Shown here: piece by piece, positions 1 to 5,370 of the stretch
How positions within the stretch are numbered: the stretch's first letter is position 1
How the letters are laid out: each line of letters begins with the position of its first letter
NCBI GenBank assembly: GCA_902806215.1
Contig: CADCVT010000466.1
Location: 1 to 6,099, forward strand
Length of the DNA stretch: 6,099 nucleotides
Source of the DNA: an uncultured Solirubrobacteraceae bacterium
Lineage (GTDB): Bacteria > Actinomycetota > Thermoleophilia > Solirubrobacterales > Solirubrobacteraceae
Reading direction: 5' to 3'
Position numbers and translations under genes: made by a program
Notes under the pieces: model-generated
Seen by the model: only the letters and a program-made list of their open reading frames with translations
What the model was told of the DNA's origin: nothing
Databases searched by the model: none

Positions 1-225
1 CTCCTCGATCAGCGCGCCGTCGAGGTGCGAGAGGCCCACGCCGCCGTACTCCTCGGGCACGTGGGTGTTCATCAGCCCGACCTCGAAGGCCTTGTCGATG
101 ATGTCCTGCGGCCAGGTGCCGTCCTTGTCGTACTCCCAGGCGACGGGACGGATCTCCTTCTCGGCGAAGTCGTGCGCCATGTCGCGCAGGTTCTTCTGCT
201 CGTCGGTGAGCGTGAAGTCGACCAT
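1..225 (-). CDS. Acyl-CoA dehydrogenase, N-terminal part (gene continues beyond the window)
   Basis: Acyl-CoA dehydrogenases are FAD enzymes that introduce the trans-2,3 double bond into acyl-CoA thioesters in beta-oxidation or branched-chain amino acid breakdown, passing electrons to ETF. Only the first 75 residues are present. They begin MVDFTLTDEQKNLRDMAHDF and include EIRPVAWEYDKDG, then GLMNTHVPEEYGGVGLSHLD. This is the alpha-helical N-terminal domain. The GLMNTHxPE-x-x-GG-x-GL string closely matches the same region of medium-chain acyl-CoA dehydrogenases as I remember it, which makes a straight-chain fatty acyl substrate plausible. The flavin-binding and catalytic Glu regions lie outside, so substrate range cannot be judged. 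The ATG at 225-223 is chosen because the family normally starts just before the F-x-LTxEQ motif. An AAGGAG lies 13 nt upstream (244-239), a rather long spacing. A perfect palindrome centred about 41 bp upstream of the start probably is the operator for this gene. Confidence 0.93.
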   Translation of the reverse strand, partial: MVDFTLTDEQKNLRDMAHDFAEKEIRPVAWEYDKDGTWPQDIIDKAFEVGLMNTHVPEEYGGVGLSHLDGALIEE

Positions 226-238
226 TGCTTCTGGGATT

Positions 239-244
239 CTCCTT
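239..244 (-). promoter_or_regulatory. Candidate ribosome binding site of the acyl-CoA dehydrogenase
   Basis: Read on the minus strand, positions 244-239 give AAGGAG, 13 nt before the ATG at 225. The spacing is longer than the usual 5-10 nt, but it is the only Shine-Dalgarno-like string in the leader, and no better in-frame start lies closer to it. Confidence 0.5.
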
Positions 245-256
245 CGAGGAAGACGG

Positions 257-276
257 AGTTGACTCGCGAGTCAACT
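257..276. promoter_or_regulatory. Perfect 20-bp palindrome, likely TetR-family operator
   Basis: The sequence AGTTGACTCGCGAGTCAACT equals its own reverse complement over all 20 bases; symmetry breaks at 256/277. It lies in the 88-bp spacer between the divergent acyl-CoA dehydrogenase (start 225) and the small membrane protein (start 314). Perfect inverted repeats of this size with a CG-centred core are typical of TetR-family sites, and such regulators commonly control fatty acid degradation genes in actinobacteria; the specific regulator cannot be named from here. TTGACT on each strand resembles a -35 hexamer, but I see no convincing -10 at 16-18 bp on either strand. On the minus strand TACACT (293-288) could be a -10, which would put the operator immediately downstream of the start site, a repressing position for the dehydrogenase. 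Confidence 0.7.
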
Positions 277-313
277 TGGTAGGACCGAGTGTAGTGGGCA
301 CACTTCCCAAGGC

Positions 314-724
314 ATGGAGGATGCGTTCGTCTACGTCCTGTTCGGCACGGTGATCGTCGCGGTGATCGTCGCCGTGCTCAGCCTCAAGGGCGACCGCTAC
401 GAGCACATCGGGAAGGGCGGCCTGTTCGAGGAGGAGCCGCGGCGGCGCCCGCAGCCCGCCGCGGTCACCGCCGCGGTGCGCGACGAGGAGATCCGCCAGC
501 TCGTCGCGGCCAAGAACGCCCGCCGCGCGACGAAGGGCCAGGCGCCGCTCGACGTCGACGAGGAGATCGCCCGCCTGACCCCGGAGCCGTCCCACGATCC
601 CGCGCTGGTGGGCGAGATCCGGGAGATGGTCGAGCTCAAGAACGCCCGGCGCCTGCGGCAGGGCAAGGAGCCGCTCGACGTCGAGGCCGAGGTCGCCAGG
701 CAAGTTCGCGACCTACTTGGGTAG
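314..724 (+). CDS. Small single-pass membrane protein with two KNARR...PLDV repeats, function unknown
   Basis: The protein has 136 residues and I do not recognise a named family. Residues 4-24 form one hydrophobic segment (AFVYVLFGTVIVAVIVAVLSL). It is followed by KGDRYEHIGKGG, so by the positive-inside rule the rest is probably cytoplasmic. Residues 40-52 are Glu/Arg/Pro-rich linker. Two copies of a 29-residue module follow at 59-87 and 101-129, with 17 of 29 positions identical. Each has the pattern EIR-x-x-V-x-x-KNARR, then a Gly, then PLDV and E-x-AR, and looks like a helix-turn-helix hairpin. ATG 314 is the first start after an in-frame stop at 260-262. No Shine-Dalgarno is visible, so the message may be leaderless or weakly translated. 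The stop (TAG, 722-724) runs into the ribosome binding site of the next gene, indicating co-transcription and coupling. Coding is well supported; function is not. Confidence 0.82.
   Translation: MEDAFVYVLFGTVIVAVIVAVLSLKGDRYEHIGKGGLFEEEPRRRPQPAAVTAAVRDEEIRQLVAAKNARRATKGQAPLDVDEEIARLTPEPSHDPALVGEIREMVELKNARRLRQGKEPLDVEAEVARQVRDLLG
488..700 (+). repeat. Intragenic tandem duplication (two 87-bp modules, 126-bp period)
   Basis: The module at 488-574 encodes residues 59-87 of the small membrane protein, and the module at 614-700 encodes residues 101-129. At protein level 17 of 29 positions are identical, including KNARR and PLDV. The 14-residue linker between them (roughly LTPEPSHDPALVG) is not repeated. 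The copies have diverged enough that this is an old duplication and not a recent slippage event. Confidence 0.8.
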
Positions 725-728
725 GAGG
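723..728 (+). promoter_or_regulatory. Strong Shine-Dalgarno that fixes the start of the acidic protein gene
   Basis: AGGAGG at 723-728 sits 6 nt before the ATG at 735. It overlaps the last two bases of the TAG stop (722-724) of the preceding gene, so ribosomes terminating there land on this site. This decides for ATG 735 over the in-frame TTG at 717, which lies upstream of the site inside the previous gene. Confidence 0.85.
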
Positions 729-734
729 CAGCGC

Positions 735-1049
735 ATGGCCGATCCGAAGACGTACGAGCTCGACGAGCTCACCATCAGACCTGGGACCTACTTCAACCCG
801 CAGACCGACATCGTGCTGATCGTCGACGACTCCCCCGACGTCGACACCGAGATCTTCAACATGGAGGACTACGAGGGCTCGGACTGGGTCCTCATCAGCG
901 ACGAGGTGCCGGTCGACGAGGATCGGCGCGACTCGCTGATCGAGCGCTTTCAGGTGACCGGGCGGCCCTCGTCCGACGCCGGCGACGACGAGGTCGTCGA
1001 GGACGAGGAGGAGCTCGAGGGCGTCGACGTCGAAGAGCTCGAGGGGTGA
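735..1049 (+). CDS. Small acidic cytoplasmic protein, function unknown
   Basis: The product is 104 residues with no signal peptide or membrane segment. Residues 1-70 (MADPKTYELDELTIRPGTYF, then QTDIVLIVDDSPDVDTEIFN, ending near DWVLISDEVPVDEDRRD) have alternating hydrophobic stretches suggesting a small beta-rich fold. Residues 82-104 are almost entirely Asp, Glu, Val and Gly (for example DDEVVEDEEELEGVDVEELE) and are probably disordered. I do not recognise the family. The start rests on the AGGAGG 6 nt upstream. The gene follows the repeat-bearing membrane protein with an overlapping stop/ribosome binding site, so the two are likely made together, and the acidic tail could pair with the Arg/Lys-rich repeats of that neighbour (inference only). 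Its last 100 bp overlap, on the opposite strand, the end of the TerC-family gene. Confidence 0.8.
   Translation: MADPKTYELDELTIRPGTYFNPQTDIVLIVDDSPDVDTEIFNMEDYEGSDWVLISDEVPVDEDRRDSLIERFQVTGRPSSDAGDDEVVEDEEELEGVDVEELEG
950..1049. other. Convergent coding overlap: acidic tail on +, Ser/Thr tail on -
   Basis: The stop of the plus-strand gene (TGA, 1047-1049) and the stop of the minus-strand TerC gene (TGA read at 952-950) lie past each other, so 100 bp are read in both directions. The phase pairs third codon positions with third codon positions. In this phase GAC/GAG codons (Asp/Glu) read as TCN (Ser) on the other strand, and GTC (Val) reads as ACN (Thr). This explains the Ser/Thr-rich TerC tail opposite the Asp/Glu-rich tail. 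No intergenic terminator can exist here. Confidence 0.85.
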
Positions 1050-1999
1050 CCGTCGTCGTCGGGGTCGCGCGGGTTGCGGCGATCCCCGATGACTGAGGCG
1101 ATCATGCCGATCGCGAACGCGGCCAGCACGAGCAGCAGGCTCAGCACCGGGCCGATCTTGACCCACTCCTCGATGTGCAGCTTGATGCCGACGAGCGCGA
1201 GCACGACGGCGATCGTCTCGTCGAGGTAGCGGAACCTCCGGATCAGGCCCTCCACGAGGACGAACAACGCGCGCAGGCCCAGCAGCGCGAACACGTTCCC
1301 CATCCAGATCACGAACTCGTCCCGGGTGATCGCGAAGGCGGCCGGGATCGAGTCGACCGCGAAGGCGATGTCCGCCGCGACGACGGCCGCCAGGCACAGG
1401 AACAGCGGCGTCGCGTAGGTCTTCGACCCCTCGAGCTGCTCGTGGTGGTCGCCCTTGACGAACCACGCGTTGCCGAAGTAGTCGCTTGAGACCGGGAAGA
1501 GCCGCCGGACGCCGCGGACGATGAGGTTCTTGTCGGGGTCGACGTTCTCGCCGACGCCCTTGAGGATCCGGTAGGCGAGCAGCAGCAGCGTCGCGCCGAG
1601 GATGTAGATGACGAAGTGGAACTCCTCGATCAGCGCGACGCCGCCGAGGATCGCCAGGCCGCGCAGCACGAGCGCGAAGACGATGCCGAAGAACAGCAGC
1701 CGCGCCCGCAGCTCCGGCGGCACACCGAAGTACGAGAAGAGCAGCAGGAAGACGAAGAGGTTGTCGAGCGATAGCGAGCGCTCGATGAGGTAGACGGTCG
1801 TGTAGTCGATCGCCCGTTCGGAGGAGTCGAGGACGAGCAACAGCACGCCGGCGAAGAGGCTGACGACGAGCCAGCCGATGCTCCAGCGCACGCCCTCGCT
1901 GAAGTCGGGGTCGCGCCCGCGCGCGAAGAAGTGCAGGTCCAGCCAGAGGAACAACAGCAGAGCCGCGATGAGCGCGATCCATGGAAGCGCGTCGCTCAT
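950..1999 (-). CDS. TerC/Alx-family integral membrane protein (probable metal ion exporter)
   Basis: The family includes TerC of tellurite resistance clusters and Alx, proteins linked to Mn2+ export and metalation of secreted proteins. The 349-residue product has about nine hydrophobic segments (roughly 5-25, 39-58, 65-90, 101-125, 127-147, 198-222, 230-253, 262-278, 284-304). Signature motifs are present: ERSLSLDNLFVF (73-84, with D79 N80) and ADIAFAVDSIPA (209-220, with D210 and D216), whose acidic residues are the presumed ion ligands. A soluble loop at about 150-195 contains RRLFPVSSDYFGNAWF. The arrangement resembles the Alx-like subgroup. ATG 1999-1997 overlaps the TGA of the upstream antiporter gene as ATGA, so translation is coupled, and no separate Shine-Dalgarno is visible. 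Residues about 318-349 are a Ser/Thr/Pro tail not expected for the family; they coincide exactly with the overlap on the opposite gene. Family assignment is firm; the transported ion is inferred. Confidence 0.93.
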   Translation of the reverse strand: MSDALPWIALIAALLLFLWLDLHFFARGRDPDFSEGVRWSIGWLVVSLFAGVLLLVLDSSERAIDYTTVYLIERSLSLDNLFVFLLLFSYFGVPPELRARLLFFGIVFALVLRGLAILGGVALIEEFHFVIYILGATLLLLAYRILKGVGENVDPDKNLIVRGVRRLFPVSSDYFGNAWFVKGDHHEQLEGSKTYATPLFLCLAAVVAADIAFAVDSIPAAFAITRDEFVIWMGNVFALLGLRALFVLVEGLIRRFRYLDETIAVVLALVGIKLHIEEWVKIGPVLSLLLVLAAFAIGMIASVIGDRRNPRDPDDDGHPSSSSTSTPSSSSSSSTTSSSPASDEGRPVT

Positions 2000-3123
2000 G
2001 CGTAGAAGAACACGACGCCGAAGACCACGTACAGCGCGAGCAGCTGGAGTCCCTCGAACCAGGTGGACTCGCCCTCGTTGACCACGAAGTTCGCCACGAG
2101 GATCGCGAGCAGCACCGCGACGAGCTCGTACCCGTTGAAGACCAGGGCCATCGGGTGATCGCCGATCCCCGGCACGAACGACAGCAGGACGAGCACCGGC
2201 GCGACGAAGAGGGCGATCTGGGCGCTCGAGCCGATCGAGATGTTGACCGCCAGGTCCATCTTGTCCTTCGCGGCGAAGTAGATGGCGACCCAGTGCTCGG
2301 CCGCGTTGCCCACGATCGCCACGACGATCAGGCCCACGAAGAACTCGCTGATGCCGATCGTCTCCGACGCCTCGGTGATCGAGCCGACGAGGATCTCGGA
2401 CATGAGGCCGACCGCGACGCCGGCGACGGCCAGCGTGATCACGGAGCGCTTGACCGACCAGGCCTCGCCGCCGCCGCCGTGGTCGTCCTCGCCGTGGGAC
2501 GGGTTGAACAGGCTGCGGTGGGTCTTGAGCGAGAACAGCAGGCCTCCCGCGTACGTCGCGAGCAGGACGAAGGCGACGATGAACGAGATCGTCTCGACCT
2601 CGTTGCCGTAGTTGACCTCCTCCTCGCCCACCTTGGGCAGGCGCCCGCCGTGCAGCAGCTCGAAGACCGCCGGCAGCACGAGCGCCGCGGCGGCCAGGAG
2701 GAGCATGAGCACCTGGACGTTGGCGGCGGTGCGATCGAAGAACTGCCGGTCGCGCTTGCGCCCGCCGATGAACATCGCGGCGCCCATGACGAGCAGGATG
2801 TTGCCGAGGATCGAGCCGATCAGCGACGCCTTGACGACCTCCTGGAGGCCGGCGTTGAGCGCGAAGAACGCGATGACGAGCTCGGGGAAGTTGCCGAACG
2901 TGACGTTGAGGAAGCCGCCGATGCCGGGACCGGTCCGCTCGGCGAGCTCCTCGGTCGAGTGGCCCATCAGCGCTGCGGTCGGGATGACGCCGAGCGCGGC
3001 CGCGACGAAGATCCACGTCGCCTCGGCGTGGTTGAGCTCGAGCGCGATCGCGACCGGGATGAACGGGACCAGGAGGTACGGCCAGCCTGATCCGCTGAAG
3101 AGGAACCGTCGCGCGGCGTTCAC
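1996..3123 (-). CDS. cax: CAX-type Ca2+/H+ antiporter
   Basis: This is a member of the Ca2+:cation antiporter superfamily, CAX branch, which expels Ca2+ in exchange for protons across the cytoplasmic membrane. The length of 375 residues is normal for bacterial CAX. There are about eleven hydrophobic segments in two homologous halves. The c-1 motif is at 69-90 (GGFLNVTFGNFPELVIAFFA, with N78 and E81) and the c-2 motif at 263-284 (VGLIVVAIVGNAAEHWVAIY, with N273 and E276); the two glutamates correspond to the ion/proton-binding pair. The halves are separated by a polar linker with an acidic/His patch at 208-216 (PSHGEDDHG). The start is GTG at 3123, the only start codon after the in-frame stop of the preceding gene, 15 bp upstream. 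It has no clear Shine-Dalgarno, so reinitiation after the upstream stop is likely. The stop overlaps the TerC start by 4 bp. Confidence 0.95.
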   Translation of the reverse strand: MNAARRFLFSGSGWPYLLVPFIPVAIALELNHAEATWIFVAAALGVIPTAALMGHSTEELAERTGPGIGGFLNVTFGNFPELVIAFFALNAGLQEVVKASLIGSILGNILLVMGAAMFIGGRKRDRQFFDRTAANVQVLMLLLAAAALVLPAVFELLHGGRLPKVGEEEVNYGNEVETISFIVAFVLLATYAGGLLFSLKTHRSLFNPSHGEDDHGGGGEAWSVKRSVITLAVAGVAVGLMSEILVGSITEASETIGISEFFVGLIVVAIVGNAAEHWVAIYFAAKDKMDLAVNISIGSSAQIALFVAPVLVLLSFVPGIGDHPMALVFNGYELVAVLLAILVANFVVNEGESTWFEGLQLLALYVVFGVVFFYA

Positions 3124-3138
3124 GGCGGAAGACGGTAG

Positions 3139-4269
3139 CTACCCGGCCCGGGCGAGGTCCCGCTGCGGGTCGATACCCCAGCGCGACGCGATCGCCTCGA
3201 GCGGCTCGTCGACGCTCCACCGGTCGGCGAGCGGTTCGCCGTCGTGGTCGGGCGTTGCGCCCTTGAGCAGCATCGAGCCGGTGTTGTCGCCGATCGCGCG
3301 GAGCTCCTCGAGCTCCTGCTCGCTCAGCGGGGACGTCTTCGGCGTCCCGGCGAGCTCGGCGCGCTTGAGCTCGACCCGCTTGCCGCCCAGCTCCTGGATG
3401 AGCGTCGGGACGACGGTGTGCACCGCGGGGTGCGCGAGGTTGTACGAGGCGCTCAACTGCATCAGCGACAGAGCGTGCGCTTCCGCGTAGGGGCGCATTA
3501 GGTCGAGCTTCTCGCGGCCGCGCTCGACCCAGCCGGCCGGCCGGAACATCCGGTGGTCGCGCTCGGCGAACTCGTGGCCCGGGAGCACGTCGTCCCAGAA
3601 GAGCCCGCCGTAGTCAGCGACGCGGGTGATGACCTTGACGCCGTGCTGCTCGGCCGCGTCGAGCACGAGCTCGCCCGGCCACGGCTCCATGGGGCTGAGG
3701 ATGATCATCGCCCAGTCGATCCGGTCGCCGAAGCGCTCGAAGCAGTCGATGACGTCGAGCGTGAAGCCGTTGGCGGGCCCCGGAGCGACGCCGATGCTCG
3801 AGGCAAGTCCGTCGCCGCGCAGCTGTTCGAGCCCGTCCCAGACGGCCTCGGACGTGTAGCCCGTCCGATCCGGGTTGTGCAGCAGGAGCACGTCGAAGGC
3901 GTCGAGCCCGAGGCGCTCCAGCGAGCGTTCAGCAGCCATTCGCAGGTAGGCCGCGTACTCGTCCGCCGAACGAAGCCGCGGGTCCGTGAAGCGCGGGAAT
4001 CCCTTGGCCCCCTCGCGCTCGCCCTCGTAGAAGTCGTGCCCGACGGCACCGACGATCGAGTATGACGAGCGGTCGAGCCCCGCGAGCGACCGGCCGAGCA
4101 GCACGTCGGCCTCCCCCGCTCCGTACGTGTCGGCGGTGACGACGGTCGGGATGCCGGCGTCAGGCCGGATGAGATCGAGGAACCGCTCGTCGTCGAGCGG
4201 CTCCCCGAAGTGCATGTAGCGGCCGCCGCTCCACGTCCCGACAGCGACGTGGGCGAGCTCCGCGCTCAC
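3139..4269 (-). CDS. Aldo/keto reductase-like protein with an altered catalytic tetrad
   Basis: The 376-residue protein has an aldo/keto reductase (TIM barrel) layout. TADTYGAGEADVLLGRSL (45-62) matches the DTADxYGxGxSExLLGxAL block. DAFDVLLLHNPD (123-134) matches the D-x-x-x-LHxPD block with H131. GLEQLRGDGLASSIGVA (146-162) matches the following G-K-x-R-x-x-GVS helix-strand, and ALSLMQLSASYNLAH is the usual late helix. The tetrad Tyr (Y49) and His (H131) are present. The Asp that should precede TA is V44, and the Lys expected in the ATK block is A75 (SIVGAVGHD), with no Lys between 40 and 88. The C-terminal cofactor segment also departs from the common IPGxxxPEQ form (VPTLIQELGG). It may be a non-reductase derivative or a divergent enzyme. 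The GTG at 4269-4267 is chosen: it forms a GTGA overlap with the upstream lipoprotein stop. A GTG at 4290 would add seven residues lying inside that gene. Confidence 0.87.
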   Translation of the reverse strand: MSAELAHVAVGTWSGGRYMHFGEPLDDERFLDLIRPDAGIPTVVTADTYGAGEADVLLGRSLAGLDRSSYSIVGAVGHDFYEGEREGAKGFPRFTDPRLRSADEYAAYLRMAAERSLERLGLDAFDVLLLHNPDRTGYTSEAVWDGLEQLRGDGLASSIGVAPGPANGFTLDVIDCFERFGDRIDWAMIILSPMEPWPGELVLDAAEQHGVKVITRVADYGGLFWDDVLPGHEFAERDHRMFRPAGWVERGREKLDLMRPYAEAHALSLMQLSASYNLAHPAVHTVVPTLIQELGGKRVELKRAELAGTPKTSPLSEQELEELRAIGDNTGSMLLKGATPDHDGEPLADRWSVDEPLEAIASRWGIDPQRDLARAG

Positions 4270-5342
4270 TGGTTGGCGGTGTCCAGGCACTCCTGGAGCT
4301 TCTGGACGTCACCGGCCGCCTGGGCCACGCACTGCTCGTACGACGAGCCGCTGCCCGACGAGCCGCCGGGTGCCGGCGTCTCGTTCTGCGAGCCGGAGCC
4401 GAGGCCGGGCGCGGCGCCGCCGAACTGCTGGAGCAGGTCGTCGAGCGGCTTGGCACCCGAGGGCGCCTTGATCGTCTGCTTCTTGTTGAGGCCGCCGATC
4501 GCGAGGTCGAGCCGCACGTCGCCGGACTGCTTGTTGCCCTCGCCGACGATGCGCAGGTCGACGTTCAGGCGGCGCAGGATCTTGTCCTCGGCGCCGGTCC
4601 AGATGTCGACGCGGGCGTTCTTGATCGCCGCGGCGATCTTCTTGCGCTGCTCGGCGGTGAGCTTGCGGCTGCCGGGCTTGGGCTTGGCGTCCTTGTTCGC
4701 CGCGTCCTCAGCGCAGGGATCGGACTCGAGGTCGGTGCGGCCGAGCACGCGGTTGACGTCCTCGAGGAACTTCGGGACGTCGATGCGCGAGGAGATGTGG
4801 ATGGCCTCGGCGCCGCCGACGTCCTCCTTGCCCTGGTTCTTGGCCTCCTGCAGCCAGCGGCGCGGGTCGATGCCGAGCGCCTGGAAGGTCGCGTTGCCCT
4901 TGTCCTTGCCCTGCTTCTCGTTGCACTCCGCGGTCTTCGCGTAGCTGTCCTTGAACTGCTTGTAGAGGTCGGCCGGGACCGCGTAGTTCTCCTTCTGGAA
5001 CTTCAGGAAGCCCTTGCCGCCCGTGCTCACCGCGCCGGCGGTGAACGCCTGGCCGCCGGTGTTGATCTCGGCCTCGAAGTCGAAGTGCGGAAGCTTGCCC
5101 GAGCCCTGCGACTCGAACGGCCCGCGCAGCGCGACGGTGACGGGTGCGGGGAGCTGTTCGATCCCCTTGGCGTTGACGCGCACGGAGAGGTCGAGCCTGC
5201 CGCTCTTGACCTCCTTGCCCGCACCGAACGTCTCCTGCAGGAGCGCGGTGGGGTCGGCGTCCTCGCCGTCGTCGCCTCCACAGGCGACGAGGCCGAGGGC
5301 GGAAGCGAGCAGCACGAGGATCAGAAGAGGCCAGCGGGACAT
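4266..5342 (-). CDS. Secreted lipoprotein, possibly LppX/LprG-like fold
   Basis: The 358-residue protein begins with a lipoprotein signal: SRW, a hydrophobic stretch (5-19) and lipobox LVAC with the lipidated Cys at 21, followed by an acidic GGDDGEDAD tether. It should be anchored on the outer face of the membrane. Residues 31-130 (TALLQETFGAGKEVKSGRLD, then alternating strands ending NYAVPADLY) recall the helix-plus-curved-sheet domain of actinobacterial LppX/LprAFG lipoproteins, which carry lipids; this resemblance is by eye and weak. A Lys-rich stretch covers 216-241, and a second strand-rich part (242-291) follows. Residues 310-334 are a Gly/Ser/Pro linker, and the last 24 residues (YEQCVAQAAGDVQKLQECLD) form a small helical module with C338 and C352. 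C140 and C210 could form a second disulfide. It is the first gene of the four-gene unit. ATG 5342-5340 follows GAGG at about 8 nt. The stop overlaps the next start as GTGA. Confidence 0.85.
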   Translation of the reverse strand: MSRWPLLILVLLASALGLVACGGDDGEDADPTALLQETFGAGKEVKSGRLDLSVRVNAKGIEQLPAPVTVALRGPFESQGSGKLPHFDFEAEINTGGQAFTAGAVSTGGKGFLKFQKENYAVPADLYKQFKDSYAKTAECNEKQGKDKGNATFQALGIDPRRWLQEAKNQGKEDVGGAEAIHISSRIDVPKFLEDVNRVLGRTDLESDPCAEDAANKDAKPKPGSRKLTAEQRKKIAAAIKNARVDIWTGAEDKILRRLNVDLRIVGEGNKQSGDVRLDLAIGGLNKKQTIKAPSGAKPLDDLLQQFGGAAPGLGSGSQNETPAPGGSSGSGSSYEQCVAQAAGDVQKLQECLDTANQ

Positions 5343-5370
5343 GCGGCCTCAGCGTACTGTTCGGACGTTC
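5343..5370. promoter_or_regulatory. 28-bp divergent spacer between lipoprotein and ATPase genes
   Basis: This short gap must serve both leftward (lipoprotein operon) and rightward (ATPase) expression unless promoters lie inside the coding regions. On the minus strand CTGAGG just before ATG 5342 is a weak ribosome binding site. On the plus strand no Shine-Dalgarno precedes ATG 5371, so a leaderless message is possible. I see no recognisable -10/-35 pair or operator repeat in it. Confidence 0.35.

Noticed and set aside
25..282. An 85-codon plus-strand open frame over the dehydrogenase start and the palindrome.
   Set aside because: It is antisense to the well-conserved acyl-CoA dehydrogenase N-terminus and has no motif or ribosome binding site.
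717..734. TTG 717 as start of the acidic protein.
   Set aside because: The strong AGGAGG at 723-728 lies downstream of it and is correctly spaced only for ATG 735.
1990..2060. A pH-responsive or Mn2+ riboswitch leader before the TerC/Alx-like gene, as known for E. coli alx.
   Set aside because: There is no leader: the start overlaps the CAX stop by 4 bp and the upstream sequence is CAX coding sequence.
1981..3090. A 369-codon plus-strand open frame opposite the CAX gene.
   Set aside because: The product is a run of Asp, Glu, Arg and His with no hydrophobic core, as expected from reading antisense to a membrane protein gene; the minus strand has full CAX motifs.
2000..3220. N-terminal extension of the TerC frame upstream to 3220 (756 residues in total).
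   Set aside because: The extra part is Arg/Ala/Gly-rich nonsense lying out of frame inside the CAX gene; TerC starts at ATG 1999 in an ATGA overlap.
4270..4290. GTG 4290 as start of the reductase-like protein.
   Set aside because: It would lie inside the lipoprotein gene and add MPGHRQP, which has no family support; GTG 4269 gives the GTGA coupling overlap.
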